Part shown: positions 7,485-15,254 of the stretch, piece by piece
How the letters are laid out: each line of letters opens with the position of its first letter
Position numbering within the stretch: the stretch's first letter is position 1
Assembly: GCA_021740045.1 (NCBI GenBank)
Contig: JAIPAP010000028.1
Location: 1 to 40,014, forward strand
Length of the DNA stretch: 40,014 bases
Origin: Bacteroidales bacterium
Lineage (GTDB): Bacteria; Bacteroidota; Bacteroidia; Bacteroidales; JAIPAP01
Reading direction: 5' to 3'
Position numbers and translations under genes: made by a program
Notes under the pieces: generated by a model
What the model was told of the DNA's origin: nothing
Seen by the model: the letters and a program-made list of their open reading frames with translations, nothing else
Database searches by the model: none

Positions 7485-9314
7485 ATGAAGCGGATCATTC
7501 ATATACTTCTTTTCATACTTGGTACGGCAAGCATGGCTCAAGCCCAGGATGTGCAATTCAAGGCTTCGGCGCCCAAGCAGGTTACTGCCGGGCAGCGGTT
7601 CCAGTTAACGTATTCGGTCAATGCCGAGGCCTCGGATTTTAGCCCTCCCGATTTTGAAGGATTCCGCATTTTATCGGGCCCTAACCAGTCTTCAAGCTCA
7701 AGCATACAGATCATCAACGGTAAGATGAACCGGTCGGTGAATTATGAGTTCTCCTATTGGCTGGTTGCCCGGGAACCGGGAACCCATACCATTCCTCCGG
7801 CTAAGGTAAAAGCCGAAGGTGAAGCTTATGAATCTAATCCCTTAACGATCAGGGTTACCGGCAGCTCACAGGGAACTTCACCCCAGGGACAACAACAGCA
7901 AAAGCGGCAACACCGGCAGACGGAAGAGCCGGATGTGGACGATGATATCTTTATCCGCGCCACGGTTAACAATAAAAATCCCTATTTGGGCGAAGAGGTC
8001 ATTATAACCTATAAATTATACACCCGCGTTAATATAGCCGATCATAAATCGAAAAGTGAGCCAGCTTACCCCGGTTTTTGGGTACAATCCCTCACCGACC
8101 AAAATAGCAGGGCCAATCAATATTACCGCAATATTAAAGGGCATCGCTACCTGGTGGCCGAAATCCGCTACGACGCACTATACCCACAAAAAACCGGCGA
8201 ACTCACAACCGAACCCCTGGAAATGGAGATCATGGCCCGCGTAAAGAAGCAACAACGCTCACGCCGGAGTTTTTTTGATGATTTTTTCGACAGCTACGAT
8301 AATGTCCGCCTGGATATAGCTTCCAATCCCGTAACCATCGATGTTAAACCGCTTCCTATGTCCAATCGCCCGGCCTCATTCAATGGAGCTGTAGGAAAAT
8401 ACAATTTCAGTTCCAGCATCAATAAAAAACAGGTTAAAACCAACGAAGCCATCAACCTGAATTTTAGCGTAAGGGGAAGCGGCAATATCAAGCTACTGGA
8501 AGAACCTGATATCAAGTTCCCCCCTGATTTCGAGGTGTATGACCCGGAGATCAATTCCAATATCAATAAATCAGTCAACCAAGGCATATCAGGAACAAAA
8601 ACATTTGAATACACCATCATTCCAAGGATGGCTGGTAATTACAGCATAGGGCCGGTAACATTTACTTATTTCGATCCGGTGAAGGAAAAGTACATTTCGC
8701 AAAGCGCTCCTGAATTTGAAATAGAAGTGACCAAGGGAACAGGCGGAGCACCGGGGACAACATATTCGGGTACCAGTCAGGAGGATATCCAATACCTGAG
8801 CAAGGATATCCGGTTTTTAAAAACACCACCCTTTAACTGGCAGCGACAGGGGGCATGGTTCATTGGCTCGGGTTTGTTTTACATCCTTTTAGCCATCCCT
8901 GTGCTAGGAATCCTTATTGCCTTGCTGGTGCGCTATGAGCAAAAACGCCGGAGCCGTGAGGCTGATTTTATTAAAACCCGCAAGGCCACCAAGGTTGCGC
9001 GCAAGCATCTGAAATTCGCCCGAAAGAAAATGAAGGCCAATGAAGAGGATATGTTTTATGAAGCTGTGTTGAAAGCGCTGTGGGTATACCTGGGCGATCG
9101 CTTCAATATCCCCCAAAGCGAGCTTTCGGGCGATAAAGCTGTGGAAATATTAAGCAATCACCAGGTAAGCCACGAAAATATTGATGAATTGACGGATATT
9201 ATCAACCAATGTGAGTTTGCCCGCTATGCCCCCGGGGATAAGGATTACACTATGGAGAGGGTATATCAGCGGGCATTGGCGGTAATTACCCGGATAGAAA
9301 AGGAATTGAAATAA
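7485..9314 (+). CDS. batD: BatD, large Ig-like membrane protein
   Basis: The 609-residue product has a signal peptide (about 1-20) and a long extracytoplasmic part with the BatD pattern: AGQRFQLTYSVNAEASDF near the N-terminus and a Ser/Gln-rich linker around 125-145. Further Ig-like repeats extend to about 430, for example SFNGAVGKYNFSS. A membrane segment (about 458-482) and a cytosolic helical module (about 520-605) complete it. BatD is the scaffold-like member of the aerotolerance operon. The cytosolic module resembles that of the short paralogue at 3619-4632. Start ATG at 7485, 27 bp after batC. Confidence 0.93.
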   Translation: MKRIIHILLFILGTASMAQAQDVQFKASAPKQVTAGQRFQLTYSVNAEASDFSPPDFEGFRILSGPNQSSSSSIQIINGKMNRSVNYEFSYWLVAREPGTHTIPPAKVKAEGEAYESNPLTIRVTGSSQGTSPQGQQQQKRQHRQTEEPDVDDDIFIRATVNNKNPYLGEEVIITYKLYTRVNIADHKSKSEPAYPGFWVQSLTDQNSRANQYYRNIKGHRYLVAEIRYDALYPQKTGELTTEPLEMEIMARVKKQQRSRRSFFDDFFDSYDNVRLDIASNPVTIDVKPLPMSNRPASFNGAVGKYNFSSSINKKQVKTNEAINLNFSVRGSGNIKLLEEPDIKFPPDFEVYDPEINSNINKSVNQGISGTKTFEYTIIPRMAGNYSIGPVTFTYFDPVKEKYISQSAPEFEIEVTKGTGGAPGTTYSGTSQEDIQYLSKDIRFLKTPPFNWQRQGAWFIGSGLFYILLAIPVLGILIALLVRYEQKRRSREADFIKTRKATKVARKHLKFARKKMKANEEDMFYEAVLKALWVYLGDRFNIPQSELSGDKAVEILSNHQVSHENIDELTDIINQCEFARYAPGDKDYTMERVYQRALAVITRIEKELK

Positions 9315-9321
9315 AACACGC

Positions 9322-10089
9322 ATGAAAAAAGCAATTGTACTTATATTCTTCAGTATGAGCATAAGCCTGGGCTTTGCCGATGAATCAAACCGGCAGCTTG
9401 ACACCCTGGTTTCGCAAGCCAACCGGCTTTATACCGAAGGTATGTACAATGATGCCATTTCGCTGTACCGGCAGGCCATCGATACCGGATATGTTTCGTC
9501 CGAATTGTATTACAACCTGGGGAATGCATTTTTCAAGAAGAACGATATGCCCTGGGCTATCCTCTATTATGAGCGTGCCCTGCAAATGGCACCCAATGAC
9601 CAAGACATAAAACACAACCTGGAAATGGCGCGGGAACAGATACCGGACAAGATCGATAAAGTTCCTGAGCTTTTCTACATCCGCTGGTGGAAAGATCTTA
9701 AAAAGGTATTTGCACCCGATGAATGGGCCAAAGTCAGCATGGCAGGTTTCTTTTTGCTGGCGATCAGCTTTATCATATTTATCCTGGGAAAAGGATACAA
9801 TACCCGTAAAACAGCTTTCTGGATGGGTGTGGTTTTTACTTTCCTCACGCTTGTTGCCACCGGTATTACCTATGATCAATACCGGGAAGTGAAAACGGAA
9901 ACCCAAGCCATCGTGTTTACGCCTTCGGTAACTGTGAAAAGTGAACCCGACGAGGATAGCGGCGATTTATTTGTGATCCATGAAGGAACCAAAGTGGAAG
10001 TAAAAAGAAAGATCGGCGACTGGCGGGAGATCAGGATTGAAAATGGCTCCGAAGGCTGGATCAGGGCTTCAGATATTCGCAATATATGA
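9322..10089 (+). CDS. batE: BatE, TPR and SH3-like domain protein
   Basis: The 255-residue protein has a signal peptide (1-19), two TPR units (YTEGMYNDAISLYRQAID and YYNLGNAFFKKNDMPWAIL, about 28-100), and two membrane segments (about 137-155 and 163-183). It ends in a bacterial SH3-like domain (about 195-255) with VTVKSEPDEDSGDLFVIHEG and GSEGWIRASDI. The order TPR, membrane, SH3b is the usual BatE plan. The gene begins 7 bp after batD and its stop overlaps the next ATG (ATGA), so the downstream phosphodiesterase is translationally coupled. Confidence 0.93.
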   Translation: MKKAIVLIFFSMSISLGFADESNRQLDTLVSQANRLYTEGMYNDAISLYRQAIDTGYVSSELYYNLGNAFFKKNDMPWAILYYERALQMAPNDQDIKHNLEMAREQIPDKIDKVPELFYIRWWKDLKKVFAPDEWAKVSMAGFFLLAISFIIFILGKGYNTRKTAFWMGVVFTFLTLVATGITYDQYREVKTETQAIVFTPSVTVKSEPDEDSGDLFVIHEGTKVEVKRKIGDWREIRIENGSEGWIRASDIRNI

Positions 10090-10586
10090 CACGGATTGGT
10101 TTACTATCAGACACGCATGGCTACTTGCCCCCCGATGTTTTTGAAGCCTTTGGCAAAGTGGATGAAATATGGCATGCCGGCGATATAGGCACCATTGCCC
10201 TGGCAGATAAGTTAAGCGGCTTTAAACCCTTGCGCGCTGTGTATGGAAACATCGACGGGCAGGACATACGCTCCGTGCATCCCAAAAACCAGCTTTTTTA
10301 TTGTGAAGGGGTAAAGGTGTTTATGACGCACATTGGCGGCTATCCCAAGCGCTATGAAAGGGAAGCCCGGCAAATCATCGATAAAGAAAAACCACAATTA
10401 TTCATCAGCGGGCATTCCCATATTTTAAAGGTCATGAATGACCATAAACGCAAAATGCTTCACATAAATCCAGGCGCTGCCGGCAAATCGGGCCTTCATA
10501 AAATGATTACCATGGTACGGTTTTATATAGACGGCAACCGCATTGAAGACCTCGAAGTTATTGAGATGAAACGGAGTAAAGGCTAA
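10086..10586 (+). CDS. YfcE/MJ0936-type metallophosphodiesterase
   Basis: The 166-residue calcineurin-like phosphoesterase carries all metal-binding blocks. These are LLSDTHG (Asp9, His11), HAGDIG (Asp33), VYGNIDG (Asn55), THIGGYP (His82) and SGHSHI (109-112). This family hydrolyses phosphodiester bonds with Mn2+ or similar metals; the physiological substrate is not settled. It is the last gene of the bat operon, overlapping batE by 4 bp, and its stop codon interlocks with that of the convergent DUF4293 gene (CTAA at 10583-10586). Confidence 0.92.
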   Translation: MTRIGLLSDTHGYLPPDVFEAFGKVDEIWHAGDIGTIALADKLSGFKPLRAVYGNIDGQDIRSVHPKNQLFYCEGVKVFMTHIGGYPKRYEREARQIIDKEKPQLFISGHSHILKVMNDHKRKMLHINPGAAGKSGLHKMITMVRFYIDGNRIEDLEVIEMKRSKG

Positions 10587-11065
10587 CGGATGCGGTCGGC
10601 GGCCCGTACAATCTTCTCATCTTTCTTAATACCTCTGTGCGCCAGTATTAAAAAAATCAATGAGATAAGCGGCAAATAGATGCCAATTTCCCTCCCATAT
10701 TCGGGGGCTACTCCTATGGCATCTTCCACCACCGGCATATATAACAGGAAAAACAGTCCGATGAGTAAAACATTAACTAAAATATCGATCTTGATCAACT
10801 TTATTTGCAGCAAGCGATTCTTATACAGGAAAATAGTCACCAGTGCGATGAAACCAAGTGCAACTCCCAAAATAATAAGGGGTACGGTGTACCATTGATT
10901 GATGATATAGGCGTTGCCGGCTTCGGGAGCCATGTTTTCAAGGCCGTATATGTAAAATTTATAATACTCCATATCGCTCAGAAAACTGGCCATAGGAAAG
11001 AAAAATAAAAGTAAAGCTGCTACAAATGCAACAAATAAATAAATACTTTGTAAACGCTGGATCAT
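10583..11065 (-). CDS. DUF4293 family membrane protein
   Basis: The 160-residue product opens with MIQRLQSIYLFVAF, the signature start of DUF4293, a family I know only from Bacteroidota. Four hydrophobic segments are visible (about 7-27, 58-80, 92-114 and 123-143), with a short extracytoplasmic loop after the first. Function is unknown. It converges on the bat operon with a 4-bp overlap of stop codons and no room for an intergenic terminator, so readthrough antisense transcription is possible here. Confidence 0.88.
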   Translation of the reverse strand: MIQRLQSIYLFVAFVAALLLFFFPMASFLSDMEYYKFYIYGLENMAPEAGNAYIINQWYTVPLIILGVALGFIALVTIFLYKNRLLQIKLIKIDILVNVLLIGLFFLLYMPVVEDAIGVAPEYGREIGIYLPLISLIFLILAHRGIKKDEKIVRAADRIR

Positions 11066-11215
11066 AGTTTTGTGATTTATATCGATTATTCCTTAATAAT
11101 TCTCTACCTGTTTTGTTAACCCTGCCAATAACTTTCTTACAATTAACAACATATGCTCATCATTTATGTTGATAATGACCCCATCCCTTCTTGCGGCAAA
11201 TATACAGAATAGAGA

Positions 11216-11980
11216 TCAATCCAAATCCAATGATTTTTTCTTTTTCTTCACATCTACCGAATCAGGCCATTTTTCAGGTTCAATAAAGGTGCTGTCGCTA
11301 AGCTTATAGCCATTTTTATAAACTTCTTGCCTGGCCTTTTCACCTGTTTCGGTGTAATAGGTCCACTGGCCTGTTTTCAAGCCGTTATTATAATGACCTT
11401 TGATCTTAAGCGTTCCATCCATATAATAAAACCGCGCTTTTCCATCCTTTTTATCATTCCGGTACTGGATATGGGATTTTAGATTTCCATTGGTAAAAAA
11501 GGCCTTTTTGGAACCATGCTGTTGGCCATTTTGATAATGGGTTTCCACCGCTACCGTACTGTCGGGATAAAAGGTGTAGGAAATACTATCCTTTATGCCC
11601 TTATCATAATATTCGGCCGAGGCTGGGTCGCCTCGCCGGTTATAGAACATCCACAGGCTGTCTTTTTGTTTGTCGATGTATTTTCCCCGGGCCATCACCT
11701 TTCCATCGGGATAAAAGGTGGTGGTATATGCCACCCGGCTATTATCAATAAAGTGGGTTTTGGCCTTAATTTTTCCACTGGGATAGTAATACCGGAAAAT
11801 GCCAACAGGTTTGCCGTCTTCAAACCGGCCCTCATATTGCAAAACCCCTTCTTCTTTCTTTTGCCAATATCCTTGTTTCCGGCCTTGTTCATCGGTCTTA
11901 TTCAGGGTATCGGGTTGTTGACCGAAAAGATAACCGGAGAACACCATTGAGATGATCAATAACACCACTTTTATTCGCAT
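11216..11980 (-). CDS. Secreted YwqK/MORN-repeat protein
   Basis: The 254-residue product has a signal peptide (about 1-21, ending YLFGQQ). It is then built of MORN-like repeats of about 22 residues: GRKQGYWQKKEEG, GKPVGIFRYYYPSGKIKA, NGQQHGSKKAFFTNGNLKS, KDGKARFYYMDGTLKIKG, LKTGQWTYYTETGEKA. Annotation pipelines call this family toxin-antitoxin system YwqK family antitoxin, but a secreted protein with no toxin beside it is unlikely to be an antitoxin. The short tail is Lys-rich. A TAnnTTTG box lies upstream on the minus strand at 12035-12042. Confidence 0.8.
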   Translation of the reverse strand: MRIKVVLLIISMVFSGYLFGQQPDTLNKTDEQGRKQGYWQKKEEGVLQYEGRFEDGKPVGIFRYYYPSGKIKAKTHFIDNSRVAYTTTFYPDGKVMARGKYIDKQKDSLWMFYNRRGDPASAEYYDKGIKDSISYTFYPDSTVAVETHYQNGQQHGSKKAFFTNGNLKSHIQYRNDKKDGKARFYYMDGTLKIKGHYNNGLKTGQWTYYTETGEKARQEVYKNGYKLSDSTFIEPEKWPDSVDVKKKKKSLDLD

Positions 11981-12034
11981 AAACAGACATTTTTCTAATC
12001 AAACGCTTTCGTTTCCTGATTATTTAAGGGTTTC

Positions 12035-12042
12035 CAAAATTA
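12035..12042 (-). promoter_or_regulatory. Candidate -7 box for the YwqK-type gene
   Basis: Read on the minus strand this is TAATTTTG, an exact TAnnTTTG match, about 55 bp before the ATG at 11980. No TTTG partner is visible at the expected distance. It is back to back with the recR promoter, and a 17-bp dyad at 12045-12061 lies between the two. Confidence 0.35.
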
Positions 12043-12044
12043 GT

Positions 12045-12061
12045 GAATTCATTATGAATTC
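12045..12061. promoter_or_regulatory. 17-bp perfect dyad between divergent promoters
   Basis: GAATTCAT and ATGAATTC flank a single central T. The palindrome ends two bases before the TTTG element of the recR promoter and begins two bases after the minus-strand -7 box. That position suits an operator for a dimeric regulator, but no regulator is identified and an AT-rich palindrome can arise by chance. Confidence 0.35.
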
Positions 12062-12062
12062 T

Positions 12063-12094
12063 TTTGAGGAGAATGATGAATCAGGTTAACTTTG
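12063..12094 (+). promoter_or_regulatory. Bacteroidota-type promoter of recR
   Basis: TTTG at 12063-12066 and TAACTTTG at 12087-12094 are separated by 20 bp. This matches the -33/-7 promoter pattern (TTTG and TAnnTTTG) used by the primary sigma factor of Bacteroidota. Transcription would begin near 12100, just upstream of a strong Shine-Dalgarno at 12104-12111. Confidence 0.65.
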
Positions 12095-12103
12095 CAGCAG
12101 CTA

Positions 12104-12111
12104 AAAGGAGG
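12104..12111 (+). promoter_or_regulatory. Strong Shine-Dalgarno fixing the recR start
   Basis: AAAGGAGG stands 7 bases before a TTG at 12119. Together with the promoter it rules out an upstream TTG at 12092, which lies inside the -7 box. A perfect Shine-Dalgarno is unusual in this window, where most genes have none. Confidence 0.75.
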
Positions 12112-12118
12112 AAATAAA

Positions 12119-12739
12119 TTGACCGAATATCCATCGAAATTACTTGAAGAAGCTGTTAATGAGCTTTCCAAGCTACCGGGCGTAGGCCGGAAAACCGCCC
12201 TCAGGCTGGCGCTGCATTTGCTTAAGGAGGATAAAAAAGATGTGGAGTTACTGGGTAATGCACTTATCAAGATGAGCCAGGAGGTCAAGTATTGCAAAAC
12301 CTGTCATAATATTTCCGATAAGGAAATCTGTGATATATGCTCCAATCCGGCTCGCGATCATACCAAAGTATGTGTGGTGGAAGATGTAAGGGATGTAATG
12401 GCCATTGAAAATACATCGCAGTACCAAGGGGTTTATCATGTGCTGGGGGGCATCATTTCGCCCATGGATGGCATAGGTCCTTCCGATCTTAGCATAGAAG
12501 CGCTGGTAAACCGCATCAGAAACAACGGGGTAAATGAGCTGATCCTGGCACTGCCCACCACTATGGAAGGCGACACTACGAATTTCTACATCTATAAACA
12601 AATAAAGGAGCTTGATTTAAAGATCACCACCATTGCCCGCGGTATCTCTTTTGGTGATGAGTTGGAATATGCCGATGAGGTCACCCTGGGCCGGTCCATT
12701 GTTAACCGTACACTTTATAAGGATTCATTGTCGGAATAA
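12119..12739 (+). CDS. recR: Recombination mediator protein RecR
   Basis: The 206-residue protein (family length about 200) has an N-terminal helix-hairpin-helix ([20 protein letters not shown], about 16-35) and a four-cysteine zinc finger (Cys59, Cys62, Cys71, Cys74 in [16 protein letters not shown]). A Toprim domain begins [14 protein letters not shown] near residue 84 and continues into [16 protein letters not shown]. RecR works with RecO (and RecF) to load RecA on single-stranded DNA during gap repair. The start is TTG at 12119, set by a Shine-Dalgarno at 12104-12111 and a promoter at 12063-12094. The gene is monocistronic. Confidence 0.96.
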   Translation: MTEYPSKLLEEAVNELSKLPGVGRKTALRLALHLLKEDKKDVELLGNALIKMSQEVKYCKTCHNISDKEICDICSNPARDHTKVCVVEDVRDVMAIENTSQYQGVYHVLGGIISPMDGIGPSDLSIEALVNRIRNNGVNELILALPTTMEGDTTNFYIYKQIKELDLKITTIARGISFGDELEYADEVTLGRSIVNRTLYKDSLSE

Positions 12740-12855
12740 AAACAGAACCCCAGGTTCGCATCAAAAGAAACTGTACCTTCAGAAGCCTACATTATCGTAA
12801 ATCCTTTCATGCAAACGGATTGAATGGGGCAAGAAAATTTTCGGCGTTATTTTTA

Positions 12856-12877
12856 CCCGCCTGCCGCGGCCAGGTGG
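12856..12877. repeat. GC-rich palindromic (REP-like) element, copy 2
   Basis: The stretch opens with the same CCCGCCTGCC as the element at 241-260 and contains an imperfect CCTGCCGCGG/CCAGG dyad. It lies in the spacer between the ends of recR and the convergent small gene at 12882, a usual place for REP-type or terminator elements. Confidence 0.4.
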
Positions 12878-12881
12878 TCAT

Positions 12882-13184
12882 TTAATCCCCTCGGGGGTTA
12901 AATTCCTCAACATTCCGAACATCTTCCTCCTCCGGGGATTCTTCCACATCGCCGTTATCATCGGGATCGAATAGCTTGAGCTGGTTTTCGAGGATAAAGT
13001 CCGCTTCCTTCATTTCGGAGTTGTTCTGAAGGTACTCACGGATGGCAGTTTTGTAGAATTTATTCGGAGTTATGCCGTTGGTCCGGCAAAAGCGATCGAT
13101 AACAGATTTTTCCTTGGTCGACAGTTTAAAGGTGATCTTCCGGTACCTGACCTTCCTGCGTTTGCTCGACGAGTTACCTGCCAT
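12882..13184 (-). CDS. Small ribbon-helix-helix-like protein with acidic tail
   Basis: The 100-residue product has a basic N-terminus (NSSSKRRKVRYRK). A segment follows that looks like a ribbon-helix-helix DNA-binding unit: KITFKLSTKEKSVIDRFC as strand plus helix, then GITPNKFYKTAIREYLQNN as second helix (about 17-55). A strongly acidic C-terminus holds PEEEDVRNVEEF. The fold assignment rests on pattern only. The basic front and acidic back are typical of small nucleoid or regulatory proteins. It is transcribed away from glmM's 3' end with a 79-bp gap, so it could be the distal gene of a glmM transcript. Confidence 0.7.
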   Translation of the reverse strand: MAGNSSSKRRKVRYRKITFKLSTKEKSVIDRFCRTNGITPNKFYKTAIREYLQNNSEMKEADFILENQLKLFDPDDNGDVEESPEEEDVRNVEEFNPRGD

Positions 13185-13263
13185 AGTTCAGTAATTCAGT
13201 TGTTAAAGGTGCGTAAAATTATGAAAAATAGCCGGAACAGTATGCTTATTTGCTCCTATCATT

Positions 13264-14658
13264 CTACTCCCCCCGGATGATCTCCCTGATATCACTCATG
13301 ATCTTTTCGCCCAGTACCTCGGCACTATGCTGGTTTTCAGCTTCGGAATAGATCCTGATAATGGGTTCGGTGTTTGATTTGCGCAAATGCACCCAAGAAT
13401 TTTCAAATTCTATTTTTAACCCATCAATGGTATTTTGAGGATGGCGTTTATATTTTTCAGCCATGGTTTTGAGAATTAAATCCAGCTTAATTTCCGGGGA
13501 AAGCTGAATTTTATTTTTCGAGATGGCATAATCAGGATAGGTTTTACGCAAGCGTGAAATACTCTTCCCCGAAATAGCCATGTAACTTAATATCAGGGCT
13601 ATCCCTACCAGGGCATCACGGCCGTAGTGGAGATCGGGATAAATTACCCCACCGTTTCCTTCTCCACCGATTACCGCCTGGGTTTCCTTCATTTTTTCAA
13701 CCACATTCACTTCTCCAACTGCCGAAGCCACATAGCTTCCACCGGCTTTTTCGGTAATATCGCGTAAAGCCCTTGTTGAAGAAAGATTGGAAACCGTGTT
13801 GCCTTTCTTATGCTGCAATATATAATCGGTTACCGCCACCAGGGTGTATTCTTCACCGAACATTTCACCATCTTCCTTTACAATCGCTAACCGGTCCACA
13901 TCAGGATCAACGGCAAAACCTACATCTACTTTCTTCTTGTCGATCAAATCGGATATTTCCGAGAGATTTTCAGCGAGTGGTTCGGGATTGTGGGGAAAAC
14001 GTCCGTTGGGCTCGGTAAATATTTCTTCAATGTTTTTCACACCTAATCTTCTAAGCAATTTGGGTATAGCCAACCCGCCGGTGGAGTTCACACAGTCGAT
14101 GGCCACTGTAAAGTTAGCCTTTGCAATGGCATCGGCGTTCACCAAAGGCAATGCCAATATTTTATCAATATGACGCTCAATAGCGTTATGATCGGTTTGG
14201 TATATTCCAAGCTTGTCGACATTGGCATATTCCCAGCCACCTTGCCCGGCCAGTTCCAGGACTTTTTCACCGTCATCACCGGAGATAAATTCACCCTTGT
14301 TATTCACCAATTTAAGGGCATTCCAATGTTTTGGATTATGGCTGGCGGTGATGATAATGCCGCCATCAGCCTGATGGTCTGTAACGGCCACTTCGACAGT
14401 TGGTGTTGTGGAAAGGCCAAGATCAACTACATCCACACCAATGCCCATCAAGGTACCTGTAACCAAATGATTGACCATATCTCCCGAGATGCGGGCGTCG
14501 CGTCCGGTTATTATTTTTACTTTTTTTCCTCTGTTCTTTTCCTGGATGAACAAAGCAAAAGCCGTAGTAAACTTCACAATATCAAGCGGCGTAAGGTTAT
14601 CGCCCTCTTTTTTCCCAATGGTTCCCCTGATACCCGAGATCGATTTTATAAGTGTCAT
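13264..14658 (-). CDS. glmM: Phosphoglucosamine mutase
   Basis: The 464-residue protein has the alpha-D-phosphohexomutase plan. The phosphoserine loop is TASHNP (104-109, Ser106), the metal loop DPDVDR (251-256), the sugar-specificity loop GGEGNGG (331-337), and the phosphate-binding loop RKSNTEP near 430. It should convert glucosamine-6-phosphate to glucosamine-1-phosphate for UDP-GlcNAc, feeding peptidoglycan and lipopolysaccharide. GEGNGG and KSNTEP favour GlmM, although bifunctional phosphomannomutase activity cannot be excluded from sequence. ATG at 14658 opens directly on the conserved SISGIRGTIG. Confidence 0.92.
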   Translation of the reverse strand: MTLIKSISGIRGTIGKKEGDNLTPLDIVKFTTAFALFIQEKNRGKKVKIITGRDARISGDMVNHLVTGTLMGIGVDVVDLGLSTTPTVEVAVTDHQADGGIIITASHNPKHWNALKLVNNKGEFISGDDGEKVLELAGQGGWEYANVDKLGIYQTDHNAIERHIDKILALPLVNADAIAKANFTVAIDCVNSTGGLAIPKLLRRLGVKNIEEIFTEPNGRFPHNPEPLAENLSEISDLIDKKKVDVGFAVDPDVDRLAIVKEDGEMFGEEYTLVAVTDYILQHKKGNTVSNLSSTRALRDITEKAGGSYVASAVGEVNVVEKMKETQAVIGGEGNGGVIYPDLHYGRDALVGIALILSYMAISGKSISRLRKTYPDYAISKNKIQLSPEIKLDLILKTMAEKYKRHPQNTIDGLKIEFENSWVHLRKSNTEPIIRIYSEAENQHSAEVLGEKIMSDIREIIRGE

Positions 14659-14829
14659 GTAATTAGCCGTTTTATTTAAGAGCCTGCAAAATTAAACCTT
14701 CTTTGTTAAGAACAATTGTTTACCCGGTTAAGTTTCGGGGCATACTTTAATGAATTGCTAAGTTAGGGATTAGAATTATACCGTGGGAGCAAAAATAAAT
14801 GAATACAAAGCATTAGGATGTAATGCTAC

Positions 14830-14955
14830 TCAGGCTGCATCTATCTTAATTTCCCTGCCGTGTTTAAGTATCTCATAAACGATCGGGCTGGAAGGATCGA
14901 AATATCTTTTTCAGCGTTTCGCGATAATATGCAATTGTCTTCAGAACCTGGCATT
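14830..14955 (-). pseudogene. Possible decayed gene fragment
   Basis: On the minus strand one frame reads LKTIAYYRETLKKIF and another, ending at the TGA at 14830-14832, reads FDPSSPIVYEILKHGREIK. Joined by one frameshift they would give a plausible helical C-terminus. Neither frame has a start, and I cannot name the parent family. The composition is protein-like, but chance is a real alternative. Confidence 0.2.
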
Positions 14956-15212
14956 ACTTGACTAAAACCTAAATCACATATACAAGCCAGGAGGCCTGCT
15001 ATTCTATACACTACGCCCTGATTTCCAGTCTATTTCCGACCTTCCTCAATACCACAAGTGGAATTCAACATCAATAGGCTCCTACAATCCTCACCCTCCT
15101 GTTGAAAACTTTTGTAAACCGTTAATAAATAAAAAGGAATTTAATTGGGTGGTAATAATAATTCAATATTTTTGTTATGTGAGGTAAATGCTGGCAGACA
15201 ATATAAAATGCT

Positions 15213-15220
15213 TAATTTTG
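15213..15220 (+). promoter_or_regulatory. Candidate -7 box for the TPR-comA-DUF368-aroE operon
   Basis: TAATTTTG matches TAnnTTTG and lies 35 bp before the ATG at 15255. A second match, TATTTTTG, stands at 15167-15174. Neither has a perfect TTTG at the ideal spacing, so which one is used, if either, is open. Confidence 0.4.
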
Positions 15221-15254
15221 CATAATGAAAACGGTTTGAATATGAAAATAAACC

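Larger units (their letters stand above)
14659..15254. other. Gene-poor spacer with possible gene debris
   Basis: About 600 bp separate the divergent glmM and TPR genes. The right part (15160-15254) carries the TPR gene promoter. The middle (14820-15070) contains several stop-bounded frames on the minus strand that read like protein C-termini but have no starts. No tRNA, riboswitch or terminator is recognised. Confidence 0.5.

Noticed and set aside
11216-11980. Calling the YwqK/MORN protein a true antitoxin
   Set aside because: It has a signal peptide and no adjacent toxin gene; the family name is misleading.
12092-12118. Longer reading of recR from a TTG at 12092
   Set aside because: The TTG lies within the TAACTTTG promoter box, whereas the TTG at 12119 has a perfect Shine-Dalgarno.
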